DNA from: an uncultured Maritalea sp.
GTDB lineage: Bacteria; Pseudomonadota; Alphaproteobacteria; Rhizobiales; Devosiaceae
Direction: 5' to 3'
Length of the DNA stretch: 7,741 nucleotides
NCBI GenBank assembly: GCA_913055925.1
Contig: CAJXLH010000120.1
Coordinates: 1-7,741, forward strand
Part shown: positions 1 through 6,296 of the stretch, piece after piece
Numbering within the stretch: position 1 is the stretch's first letter
Layout of the letters: each line of letters starts with the position of its first letter
Notes under the pieces: generated by a model
The model's database searches: none
What the model was told of the DNA's origin: nothing
What the model saw: only the letters and a program-made list of their open reading frames with translations
Program-made: the position numbers and the translations under genes

Positions 1-1
1 C

Positions 2-1321
2 AATCTTGCGCCAGCGGACCTGCCAAAAGAAGGTTCCCACTACGATTTGCCCATCGCACTTGGACTCATGGCGGGGATCGGCGCTATTCCACCCGATGCA
101 ATTGAGGAGTTCGTTGTATTGGGTGAACTCGCGCTTGATGGGCGCATTTCCCATGTCGCTGGCGCCTTGCCAGCCGCCATCGCCGCCGAAGCACGCGGTT
201 TGGGGCTTATCTGTCCTGAAGCGAGTGGCCCAGAAGCCGCGTGGGCTAGCGAAGAGCTTAACGTTGTCGCGCCTGCGAATCTCATCGCGCTTGCCAATCA
301 TTTGTCAGGCAACCAATTGAGCGCGCGGCCCGTTGCGCGTCGGCTAGAGCCGAAAGATCAGCTGCCGGACTTATCTGAAATTAAGGGGCAAGAAGCCGCC
401 AAACGCGCCTTGGAAGTTGCGGCGGCAGGCGGGCATAACTTTCTTATGGTCGGGCCACCTGGGGCCGGAAAGTCTATGCTCGCCGCGCGTTTGCCGTCGA
501 TTTTGCCGCCGCTAAACCCAAGGGAACTGCTTGACGTTTCCATGGTGCAATCGATCGCTGGCGAATTAGCGGGCGGGCAGCTCTCCGATCGGCGCCCTTA
601 CCGCGCACCGCACCACTCTGCCTCAATGGCAGCGCTGATTGGTGGCGGGTTGAAAGTGCGGCCAGGCGAGGTTTCTCTTGCCCACAATGGTGTGTTGTTT
701 CTTGACGAATTGCCCGAGTTTTCACCGCAGGTGATTGACGGCTTGCGACAACCGTTGGAGACGGGAGAAACTGTTATCGCGCGGGCAAACCACCGGGTCG
801 TTTATCCCTCCCGCGTGCAACTGATTGCGGCCATGAACCCCTGCAAGTGCGGTCTTGCCGGCACACCGGGTCATACCTGCAAGCGCGGCGACAAATGCGC
901 GAGTGATTATCAGGCGCGGGTTTCTGGGCCGTTTTTGGACCGCATCGATATTCGTATGGATGTACCCGCTGTTTCCGCGCTGGATATGATTGCCCCTAAC
1001 GATGCGGAGCCGAGCGCTGCGATTGCAGCTCGCGTGTTAAAAGCGCGGAATATTCAGATAGAGCGCTATTTGAAACTGGGTGAGCCAACTGTTTATTGCA
1101 ACGCTGCCGCCAGCGCGAAATTGATTGAAGTGGTGGCTCAGCCGGACGAAGAAAGCAAAAATCTCCTTTTAAAGGCTGCCGAAAAGTTTTCGCTTTCCGC
1201 GAGGGCCTATCATCGTGTACTAAAAGTTGCCCGCACCCTCGCCGATCTCGGCGGTTCCGAACCCATCAAAAAACCACACATTGCCGAAGCCCTTGGCTAT
1301 CGTGTCGGATTTGGCAGCTAA
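2..1321 (+). CDS. comM: ComM/YifB-type Mg-chelatase-like AAA+ ATPase, 5'-truncated by the window edge
   Basis: The frame is open from base 2, and the first visible residues (LAPADLPKEGSHYDLPIAL) are the conserved end of the N-terminal Lon-like domain, so the true start lies outside the window. About 439 residues are visible of a family usually near 500. Counting from base 2, the Walker A motif GPPGAGKS is at residues 151-158, Walker B (GVLFLDE) starts near 230, a Cys-rich loop begins NPCKC near 279 and includes further cysteines ~15-20 residues on, the arginine-containing GPFLDRID motif is near 310, and the C-terminal Mg_chelatase_C domain (SARAYHRVLKVARTLADL) closes the protein. Known family role: ComM is a hexameric branch-migration helicase that extends recombination during natural transformation, acting in the cytoplasm. 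It is the first visible gene of a probable comM-dinB-GNAT transcript. Identification is firm; a competence role in this organism is inference. Confidence 0.95.
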   Translation, partial: NLAPADLPKEGSHYDLPIALGLMAGIGAIPPDAIEEFVVLGELALDGRISHVAGALPAAIAAEARGLGLICPEASGPEAAWASEELNVVAPANLIALANHLSGNQLSARPVARRLEPKDQLPDLSEIKGQEAAKRALEVAAAGGHNFLMVGPPGAGKSMLAARLPSILPPLNPRELLDVSMVQSIAGELAGGQLSDRRPYRAPHHSASMAALIGGGLKVRPGEVSLAHNGVLFLDELPEFSPQVIDGLRQPLETGETVIARANHRVVYPSRVQLIAAMNPCKCGLAGTPGHTCKRGDKCASDYQARVSGPFLDRIDIRMDVPAVSALDMIAPNDAEPSAAIAARVLKARNIQIERYLKLGEPTVYCNAAASAKLIEVVAQPDEESKNLLLKAAEKFSLSARAYHRVLKVARTLADLGGSEPIKKPHIAEALGYRVGFGS

Positions 1322-1328
1322 AGAACAA

Positions 1329-1889
1329 ATGACTCAGATTTATCAACAATTTGCCTACAATAATTTGTTGGCAAACCACCGCTTGCTTAGCGCAGCCGAA
1401 GCCCTCGGTCCGGGCGAATTCGAAGCGCCGCGTACCAGCTTTTTCCCGTCAATCAAGGAAACGCTCAATCACAACATTACCGTCGATTGGTTTTACGTAG
1501 ATGCGTTGGAAGGCGGCACACTGGGCGCCAAAGCATGGGAAGATCCAGCCCCATTTAATAAGGCAAGTGATCTCAAAAAGGCGCAGCGCGAAGTTGATTT
1601 TCGGCTCATTCGGTTTTGCGCGACACTGACACTAGAAAGCCTGACGCGGCAAATGAAATTTTATCGTTTTGATGAGCCATTGGGCAACGTGTTGTCACAT
1701 CTTTTTCAGCACCAATTCCACCATCGCGGCCAAGCTCATGCGATGTTTTCGGGTTCGTCGGCGCCGCCGCCACAACTTGATGAATTTATGTTTGCATCAG
1801 ATCATGCAGATCGCGTCAGCGATTTGAAAGAACTTGGCCTCACCGAACAAGACTTGCCCAATTTCCAAGGGATAACCAAAGATGAGTGA
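1329..1889 (+). CDS. DinB-family putative metal-dependent protein
   Basis: This is a 186-aa cytoplasmic protein of the DinB/YfiT-like four-helix-bundle superfamily, at about the usual length. The frame is open upstream to 1227, but the sequence before MTQIYQQFAYNN is proline-rich and lies entirely within comM, so the ATG at 1329, 7 nt after the comM stop, is the sensible start. It has only a weak purine-rich ribosome site (AAAGAA) overlapping the comM stop. The likely metal-binding triad is H48 (LNHNITVDWF), H128 and H132 (HLFQHQFHHRGQ, the HxxxH pair typical of the family). Family members are thiol transferases, hydrolases or damage-inducible proteins of unknown substrate; nothing here fixes which. 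The gene overlaps the downstream acetyltransferase by 8 nt, which suggests translational coupling. Confidence 0.88.
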   Translation: MTQIYQQFAYNNLLANHRLLSAAEALGPGEFEAPRTSFFPSIKETLNHNITVDWFYVDALEGGTLGAKAWEDPAPFNKASDLKKAQREVDFRLIRFCATLTLESLTRQMKFYRFDEPLGNVLSHLFQHQFHHRGQAHAMFSGSSAPPPQLDEFMFASDHADRVSDLKELGLTEQDLPNFQGITKDE

Positions 1890-2301
1890 TAGCAGCTACA
1901 CGATTGAGCATAAAACACCCTCCGTGGCTGAATATTGCCAAATGCGCGTTGATGCGGGGCTTGCGCCAAAATCTGAAGAAGCGGCGAGTATTGGCCTGCC
2001 GAAATCGATTTTTGGCATTTCGATCAGAGATGAGGGCGGCAATCTTATCGCCATGGGGCGTTTGGTAGGCGACGGCGGATGCTTTGTGCAGGTCTGCGAC
2101 ATTGCGGTCCACCCAAACCATCAAGGCCAAGGGTTCGGCCGTCGTGTCATGCAAGAATTGATGGATTATATCGAGCGCGAAATTCCCAAAACCGCCTGGA
2201 TCAATCTATTTGCCGATGGCACCGCCAACCAGCTCTATGCAAAATTTGGATTTGGTGAGACCGCGCCGATCTCTATCGGCATGGCAAAATATCACGGCTA
2301 G
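1882..2301 (+). CDS. GNAT-family N-acetyltransferase
   Basis: This 139-aa protein has the single-domain GNAT fold. Strand beta4 and motif A read VCDIAVHPNHQGQGFGRRVM, with the acetyl-CoA pyrophosphate-binding loop Q81-G-Q-G84-F-G86 (Q/R-x-x-G-x-G/A). Motif B follows as LFADGTANQLYAKFGF, including the Tyr (about 119) often used as general acid. The N-terminal half (MRVDAGLAPKSEEAASIGLPKSIFGISI) matches a broad group of small GNATs of unknown substrate. The start ATG overlaps the end of the DinB gene (ATGAGTGA) and has AAGGGA about 12 nt upstream, so coupled translation is likely. The acceptor could be a small molecule or a protein N-terminus; sequence does not decide. Confidence 0.9.
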   Translation: MSDSSYTIEHKTPSVAEYCQMRVDAGLAPKSEEAASIGLPKSIFGISIRDEGGNLIAMGRLVGDGGCFVQVCDIAVHPNHQGQGFGRRVMQELMDYIEREIPKTAWINLFADGTANQLYAKFGFGETAPISIGMAKYHG

Positions 2302-2306
2302 GGATC

Positions 2307-2336
2307 AAAAAATGCTGGGCCGGTGTTCCGGCCCAG
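2307..2336 (-). terminator. Rho-independent terminator of the PAS-receptor operon
   Basis: A perfect 9-bp GC-rich stem (CTGGGCCGG, 2315-2323, with CCGGCCCAG, 2328-2336) closes a 4-nt loop. In the minus direction it is followed, after 2 nt, by six T (complement of A6 at 2307-2312). It lies 18 nt after the receptor stop codon. In the plus direction there is no T-run, so it may only partly stop the comM-dinB-GNAT transcript. Confidence 0.88.
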
Positions 2337-2353
2337 AATGTAGATACACCCAA

Positions 2354-3946
2354 TTAGCTTGCAATTCTTTCGAGCGCTGGCTCGTCCGGCGTCGACCGTG
2401 ACATCTCAACAATCGCCGCTGACTTTTCCACTTGAAACTGGTCAATCAGCTTATCGAGATGGCTAACTTGGTCATCGGTCTCTGCAATTGCGGCATTTGT
2501 TTCCTCAACCAGCGCTGCGTTGTGCTGTGTTGTCTCGTCCATTTGCCTAACAGCATCGGCAATTTCATCAATGGCGGTCGCCTGTGATCTGGAAGAAGCC
2601 AAAAGCTCTTCCATGCGCGTCTTGTTGCCAGTGATGCCATCAATCATAGATTTCAAATCATCAGCCACCTGCAAAACAAATTCGCGACCTTGGGTCACCT
2701 CGTTGGTGCTGGCTTCGATCAACGCCTTCACTTCAGCCGAGGATTCTGCTGCGGATTGCGCTAGGCGGCGCACTTCAATCGCCACAACGGCAAATCCCTT
2801 GCCTGCATCACCGGCTCGTGCCGCTTCTACCGACGCGTTAAGCGCCAACAAGTTGGTTTGAAAAGCGATATCGTCAATCATGCCGATTACTTCGGAAATT
2901 TTGCTCGAAGACTCGGTGATCCGCTCCATCGCATCGGTTGCGCGTGCCACCACTTGCCCGCTTTTTTCGGCTGTTTTGGCAAGAGACAGCGACTCTTCGG
3001 CCGTTTTTTCCGTACGGCTGGCGTTGTCACCCACTGTATTGGCGAGTTGTTCCATGGCCGCAGACGTTTCTTCAATTGTCGCCGCTTGCTTGATCGTGCG
3101 ATCACTTAGGCTCGTTGCGCCTTCCAAAATCTCACGAGACGCGACACTGAGGCCAGAAGATGAGACGTTGAGTTGTGAAATCACTTCGCCAAGCTTGTCC
3201 GCGACACTATTTGTGTCTTGTTTTAACTTTTGAAATTGCCCGAGATATTGGCCGTTTACGCGTGGCCTCAGATCCTTGTTGGCAAGCGCCGACAATACCG
3301 CGCCCGTTTCTTTCAGACCACGGTCCACGGTCTCAACAAGCGCGTTGACCTGCTCTGCGATTTCCGCAAATTCGGGGTCTTTTTTGTCAACTGTTGCAAG
3401 TTTGGTGAAATCGCCCGCAGCAGCAGCTTCAATAGTGCCACCAATTTGAAGTTTTAAGGCTTTCACCACTTCGGCACGCTCTTGCTGCGCGCGTTTCATC
3501 ATGTCGATCGCAAGATTGATCTTGTCGACGGAAAACAAGAACATGCCGTCCATGCCTTCAGGGCGAATTTTGCGATAAAATCGACCTTCCGATGCAGCAG
3601 TTAGAGCTAGTGAAGCCTCACGCACAAATGCATCATTTATGTCGATCATGCCGTTAATGGCGTCGACGCATTTTCTTGTGTTGTGATCAAGACGCGCAAA
3701 AACAAGCCGACTGTCGAAATTCCCACGCCGAATTTCATGTGAAACCCGACCAATGTCTTTCATGATTTTTTCGCGACGCCATGCGGTCACCAGCGCGTAG
3801 CAAAGTGCCAGTCCACAAATGACCGTCGCCACGATAGTGGGGCCAACAAAACCTTGCGTGCCCGCAAGAAAAATGGCGCTCCCAGCGGATAAAACCGCTG
3901 TGCCTAACGCCAAAAGCTGGCTAGAGGGAAAGGACAAATTCGTCAT
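2354..3946 (-). CDS. Methyl-accepting receptor with short membrane anchor and HAMP-like repeats (CetA-like partner of the PAS protein)
   Basis: This 530-aa chemoreceptor has two hydrophobic segments at about residues 9-30 and 33-56, with almost no periplasmic loop, so it cannot bind an external ligand through a classical sensor domain. Four HAMP-like turns follow: RRGNFDSRL (73-81), SEGRFYRKI (119-127), AAGDFTKLA (176-184) and NKDLRPRV (223-230). A long coiled coil leads to the highly conserved hairpin tip (EVIGMIDDIAFQTNLLALNASVEAARAGDAGKGFAVVAIEVRRLA, split as 352-371 and onward to about 396), which binds CheA and CheW. There is no CheR-tethering pentapeptide at the C-terminus. The start at 3946 lies inside the upstream PAS gene (26-nt overlap) and has a purine-rich AGAAGGG upstream within that gene. 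Separate PAS and MCP proteins encoded together resemble Campylobacter CetB/CetA, so the likely job is energy or redox taxis, with input from the PAS partner. The signal is inferred. Confidence 0.92.
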   Translation of the reverse strand: MTNLSFPSSQLLALGTAVLSAGSAIFLAGTQGFVGPTIVATVICGLALCYALVTAWRREKIMKDIGRVSHEIRRGNFDSRLVFARLDHNTRKCVDAINGMIDINDAFVREASLALTAASEGRFYRKIRPEGMDGMFLFSVDKINLAIDMMKRAQQERAEVVKALKLQIGGTIEAAAAGDFTKLATVDKKDPEFAEIAEQVNALVETVDRGLKETGAVLSALANKDLRPRVNGQYLGQFQKLKQDTNSVADKLGEVISQLNVSSSGLSVASREILEGATSLSDRTIKQAATIEETSAAMEQLANTVGDNASRTEKTAEESLSLAKTAEKSGQVVARATDAMERITESSSKISEVIGMIDDIAFQTNLLALNASVEAARAGDAGKGFAVVAIEVRRLAQSAAESSAEVKALIEASTNEVTQGREFVLQVADDLKSMIDGITGNKTRMEELLASSRSQATAIDEIADAVRQMDETTQHNAALVEETNAAIAETDDQVSHLDKLIDQFQVEKSAAIVEMSRSTPDEPALERIAS

Positions 3947-4430
3947 AGCTCACGCCCTTCTCTTCAAGTGTTTTCATCAATAAGCGATAGCCGGCTTTTT
4001 GGCCCTCTTTGGCGTTTTTGTGACTTTTCTCTTCGGCCACGAGCGCTTCATAAATTGGTGTGATAGCGGCAATCGCAGCGCCTGACGGCGCTCGACGGTT
4101 AGAATGGTAAGAGGTGACATTGCCTTTGCTATCCATACTCGGCGTGACGTGCGCAAGCACCCAATAATAATCTTCGGCTTTTGTGGAGTTGACGACATAG
4201 GCAAAAATCTCATTGCCGAATTGTAAGCGCTCCCAAAGCAATTGAAACACGCAGCGTGGCATAAGCGGGTGCCGAATAACGTTGTGGGGCTTATCAAGTA
4301 TCTCGCGAAGATTATATCCAGCAATATCAAGAAAAATATCGTTTGCGTAAATTATACGACCCTTTAGGTCCGTTTTGGACACAATAATGTCTTGCGGGTC
4401 GAGCTTTTGTTCTGTGCCAGTAAGTAACAT
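3921..4430 (-). CDS. Aer-type PAS domain protein (CetB-like energy-taxis sensor)
   Basis: This is a 169-aa soluble protein made of one PAS domain (about 14-125) and a short helical tail. It aligns by eye with the PAS domain of E. coli Aer: TDLKGRIIYANDIFLDIAGYN, then KPHNVIRHPLMPR, then YYWVLAHVTP and the post-PAS stretch IAAITPIYEAL. In Aer this domain binds FAD and reports electron-transport redox state. N30, R53 and H54 match Aer N34, R57 and H58, but the residue equal to Aer D60 is L56. The tail ends GVSYDEFVLSL, which looks like a natural C-terminus, so this is probably a real stand-alone protein rather than a broken Aer. The start codon has only a weak GAG-type ribosome site. The downstream receptor begins 26 nt before this stop, implying coupled translation and roughly matched amounts. 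Confidence 0.92.
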   Translation of the reverse strand: MLLTGTEQKLDPQDIIVSKTDLKGRIIYANDIFLDIAGYNLREILDKPHNVIRHPLMPRCVFQLLWERLQFGNEIFAYVVNSTKAEDYYWVLAHVTPSMDSKGNVTSYHSNRRAPSGAAIAAITPIYEALVAEEKSHKNAKEGQKAGYRLLMKTLEEKGVSYDEFVLSL

Positions 4431-4566
4431 GGAAACTCAATGATTGTGGGTAAAAAACGCCACTATTTTTGTTTTAAGGTCTTAATAAAAGTCTCAACAA
4501 TTCACCTCTTGTTTTGTGGACTGCGCTCAGCGCTTATTCAAACGCCCGCACAGGGCAAGGACGATA

Positions 4567-4580
4567 GTTGCAAATGCAAC
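4567..4580. repeat. GTTGCA-AA-TGCAAC palindrome, part of a GTTGC/GCAAC cluster
   Basis: A 6-bp-arm inverted repeat with a 2-nt centre. The 11-mer CAAATGCAACA starting at 4571 recurs exactly at 4667-4677, and further GTTGC copies occur at 4592-4596 and 4655-4659. This could be a regulator binding array upstream of the PAS gene or a fold in its leader RNA. No family assignment is possible by eye. Confidence 0.4.
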
Positions 4581-4736
4581 AATGAAATGAAGTTGCTAAT
4601 TTATTGAAAAAAAAGAATTTGTTGGAGGGAAGCTGGATCGAAACGACAAATGCTGTTGCTTCTTTACAAATGCAACATGTCAATTTACGCATTCGTCAAC
4701 AAAGTAGTACGCAGCGTTCGAAAATTGTAAACTTAA

Positions 4737-4742
4737 AAAATA
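4737..4742 (-). promoter_or_regulatory. Candidate -10 element (TATTTT) of the PAS-receptor operon
   Basis: On the minus strand TATTTT matches the consensus TATAAT at 4 of 6 positions. With a start site near 4729-4730, the FNR-type box at 4764-4777 would be centred close to -41, the class II activator position. Placement is the main support; the hexamer itself is weak and the region is AT-rich. Confidence 0.4.
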
Positions 4743-4763
4743 GCTCTAAATACTTGATTTTAC

Positions 4764-4777
4764 TTGATCTAAATCAA
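4764..4777 (-). promoter_or_regulatory. FNR/FixK-type binding site TTGATCTAAATCAA
   Basis: The site is an exact match to the symmetrical consensus TTGAT-N4-ATCAA used by FNR, FnrL and FixK proteins in proteobacteria. A second TTGAT half-site lies one helical turn away at 4754-4758, because TACTTGATTT and TACTTGATCT are tandem 10-mers. The box touches the aceA terminator stem and sits about 330 nt upstream of the PAS start codon. It is the only such full site I noticed in the window. Because no plus-strand gene begins nearby, the PAS-receptor operon is the natural target. Confidence 0.6.
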
Positions 4778-4801
4778 ACCGGTCAGCGTTTGCCGACCGG
4801 T
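4778..4801 (-). terminator. Probable aceA terminator hairpin
   Basis: ACCGGTC (4778-4784) pairs with GACCGGT (4795-4801). One mismatch and two further GC pairs lie inside, around a GTTT loop. In the minus direction the stem is followed by TTTGATTTAG, a broken T-tract, so it may be a moderate terminator. It lies 77 nt after the aceA stop codon. Confidence 0.6.
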
Positions 4802-4811
4802 ATTGGTGCAA

Positions 4812-4860
4812 CCAATTGCAAGAAGCACAGCACTGTGGGGACGCGTGATCTCGCAATTGG
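4812..4860 (-). other. Structured 3' untranslated region of aceA
   Basis: An 8-bp inverted repeat (CCAATTGC, 4812-4819, with GCAATTGG, 4853-4860) encloses a smaller one (CACAG, 4826-4830, with CTGTG, 4833-4837). Both lie between the aceA stop and its terminator, so the mRNA end would carry at least two further hairpins. This may protect the message from 3' exonucleases or yield a 3'-derived small RNA; both are inference. Confidence 0.4.
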
Positions 4861-4877
4861 CCAAACTGATTTGTGAA

Positions 4878-6164
4878 TTAGAACTGAGCTGTTTCTGTTG
4901 ATTCAGCCATCGCTGTTGTCGAGCTTGCGCCTTGGCTAACCGCCATTGAAACTGCATCGAAATAGCTTGTGCCAACTTCACGTTGGTGGCGCGTTGCGGA
5001 GAAGCCGCGCTCTTCTGCGCCAAATTCAGCTTGTTGCAGTTCAGAGTAAGCAGCCATTCCACGCTCTTTATAGCGGCTAGCCAGATCAAAGGTAGTGTAG
5101 CTAAGGTTGTGGAAGCCAGCCAAAGTGATGAACTGGTATTTGTAACCCATTGCGCCCAACTCAGCTTGGAACTTCGCCATTTGGCTTTCGTCCATATGCT
5201 TCGCCCAGTTAAATGATGGCGAGCAGTTATAAGCAAGCATCTGATCTGGGTATTCGCGTCTAATGGCTTCCGCAAAGCGGCGTGCGTCATCCAAGTTTGG
5301 AGTCGAAGTTTCACACCAAATAAGGTCCGCATAAGGTGCGTAGGCAAGACCGCGAGCAATCGCAGCGTCAAAGCCACCTTTTAGACGGTAGAAGCCTTCT
5401 TCTGTGCGCTCTCCAGTAACGAATGGTGCGTCATATTCGTCAACGTCTGAGGTGATCAAGCGCGCCGCTTCAGCGTCTGTACGTGCCATGATCAATGTTG
5501 GAACGCCCATAACGTCAGATGCAAGGCGTGCTGCATTCAATGTGCGAACAAATGTCTTTGTCGGAACAAGAACTTTACCGCCCAAATGGCCGCATTTTTT
5601 TTCAGATGCCAGTTGATCTTCAAAGTGAACCGCTGCTGCGCCAGCTTCAATCATGCCTTTCATCAATTCAAAAGCATTCAATTGACCACCAAAGCCAGCT
5701 TCAGCGTCGGCAATGATCGGTACGAAGTAATCGATGTCTGTGGTTGCTTCACCTGACAGTTTTTCCATCGTTTGGATCTGGTCAGCGCGCTGCAAACCTT
5801 TGTTGATGCGGCGAACGATCGCGGGTACGCTGTCTGCCGGATAAAGGCTTTGATCAGGATACATATTGCCTGAATTGTTGGCGTCAGCGGCAACCTGCCA
5901 GCCTGAAAGGTAAATCGCCTTCAAACCTGCTTTAACCTGTTGAACAGCTTGGTTGCCCGTAAATGTACCTAATGTCGGCACATAGTCTTCGGTGTGGAGA
6001 AGCTCCCAAAGCTTCTTCGCGCCGTTTTCGGCCAAGCTATGCTTGATTGGCAATGAACCAGAAAGCTTAGCAACGTCTTCCGGCGTATAGTTACGCGCAA
6101 TATTGTCCCAGCGATCTGGTGCCCATTCTGGGGTGGCGAATTGTTGTTTGTTGCGATCGAGCAT
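4878..6164 (-). CDS. aceA: Isocitrate lyase
   Basis: This cytoplasmic enzyme cleaves isocitrate to glyoxylate and succinate, the first step of the glyoxylate shunt, which lets cells grow on acetate, fatty acids and other C2 sources. The 428-aa product is near the E. coli length (434) and appears complete. Visible motifs are SGWQVAAD (88-95), the Mg2+-binding IADAEAGFGG (151-160), the catalytic signature KKCGHLGGK with C191, the substrate-loop motif NCSPSFNW (313-320), and the C-terminal lid ending STETAQF. The ATG at 6164 is supported by AAGGGA about 8 nt upstream and by the family-typical N-terminus. It lies downstream of a 79-aa gene in the same direction, with a structured 132-nt gap, and near a divergent ScfR/RamB-type regulator, a family known to control acetate and propionate genes. 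No malate synthase gene is in the window. Confidence 0.98.
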   Translation of the reverse strand: MLDRNKQQFATPEWAPDRWDNIARNYTPEDVAKLSGSLPIKHSLAENGAKKLWELLHTEDYVPTLGTFTGNQAVQQVKAGLKAIYLSGWQVAADANNSGNMYPDQSLYPADSVPAIVRRINKGLQRADQIQTMEKLSGEATTDIDYFVPIIADAEAGFGGQLNAFELMKGMIEAGAAAVHFEDQLASEKKCGHLGGKVLVPTKTFVRTLNAARLASDVMGVPTLIMARTDAEAARLITSDVDEYDAPFVTGERTEEGFYRLKGGFDAAIARGLAYAPYADLIWCETSTPNLDDARRFAEAIRREYPDQMLAYNCSPSFNWAKHMDESQMAKFQAELGAMGYKYQFITLAGFHNLSYTTFDLASRYKERGMAAYSELQQAEFGAEERGFSATRHQREVGTSYFDAVSMAVSQGASSTTAMAESTETAQF

Positions 6165-6196
6165 GATGGTGTCCCTTTATCGAAAAATTTGGGTGA

Positions 6197-6257
6197 GCTT
6201 CGCCGGTCCCTGACGCGGGCCAAAAGGGCCGTGTCAGGGTGGTTAGGAGGGCGAAGC
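6197..6257 (-). other. Two-tier hairpin in the gap before aceA
   Basis: The outer arms GCTTCGCC (6197-6204) and GGCGAAGC (6250-6257) enclose a strong inner stem (CCCTGAC, 6208-6214, with GTCAGGG, 6233-6239, continued by more GC pairs with one bulge). In the minus direction a run of five T occurs about 20 nt after the inner stem, too far for a standard terminator. The aceA ribosome site lies just beyond the outer stem and stays free. It may act as an mRNA processing or stability element that sets aceA above the small gene, or as an attenuator; this is inference. Confidence 0.5.
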
Positions 6258-6269
6258 CAATGAAATTGG
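6257..6269. repeat. Short inverted repeat CCAAT-GAA-ATTGG
   Basis: A 5-bp-arm inverted repeat lies between the small gene and the two-tier hairpin. It could be a protein site for aceA control or an extra small stem. Such short repeats arise by chance, so support is weak. Confidence 0.25.
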
Positions 6270-6296
6270 TGCCTGTTTGAAACTGAGTGGTTGCGC

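Larger units (their letters stand above)
4431..4877. other. Intergenic regulatory region between aceA and the PAS-receptor operon
   Basis: This ~447-bp AT-rich stretch has no convincing gene. From the aceA side it holds a structured 3' untranslated region (inverted repeat 4812-4819/4853-4860), a terminator hairpin (4778-4801), an exact FNR-type box (4764-4777), a candidate -10 element (4737-4742), and several GTTGC/GCAAC elements between 4567 and 4676. About 300 nt of leader would remain upstream of the PAS start if transcription began near 4730. A 90-codon frame on the plus strand (4604-4876) is low-complexity, runs through these sites and is not credible. Confidence 0.7.

Noticed and set aside
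1227..1328. An N-terminal extension of the DinB-family protein
   Set aside because: The extra 34 residues lie wholly within comM in another frame and are Pro/Ser-rich; the family-like sequence begins at the ATG at 1329.
2520..3233. Several plus-strand frames within the receptor gene
   Set aside because: They are antisense shadows of the coiled-coil coding sequence, with no ribosome sites or protein-family features.
3921..3946. A sequencing frameshift that breaks a single Aer gene
   Set aside because: The PAS protein has a natural-looking end (GVSYDEFVLSL) and the receptor has its own start and ribosome site inside the overlap; two coupled genes fit better, though resequencing would settle it.
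4521..4535. The odd palindrome GCGCTCAGCGC as an operator
   Set aside because: It is short, single and without any nearby promoter element; it probably arises by chance.
4604..4876. A 90-codon plus-strand frame beginning MKKKNLLEGSW in the intergenic region
   Set aside because: It runs through the FNR-type box, the terminator stem and the aceA 3' structures, has no protein-like pattern, and ends just before the aceA stop; it is probably a chance frame in AT-rich DNA.
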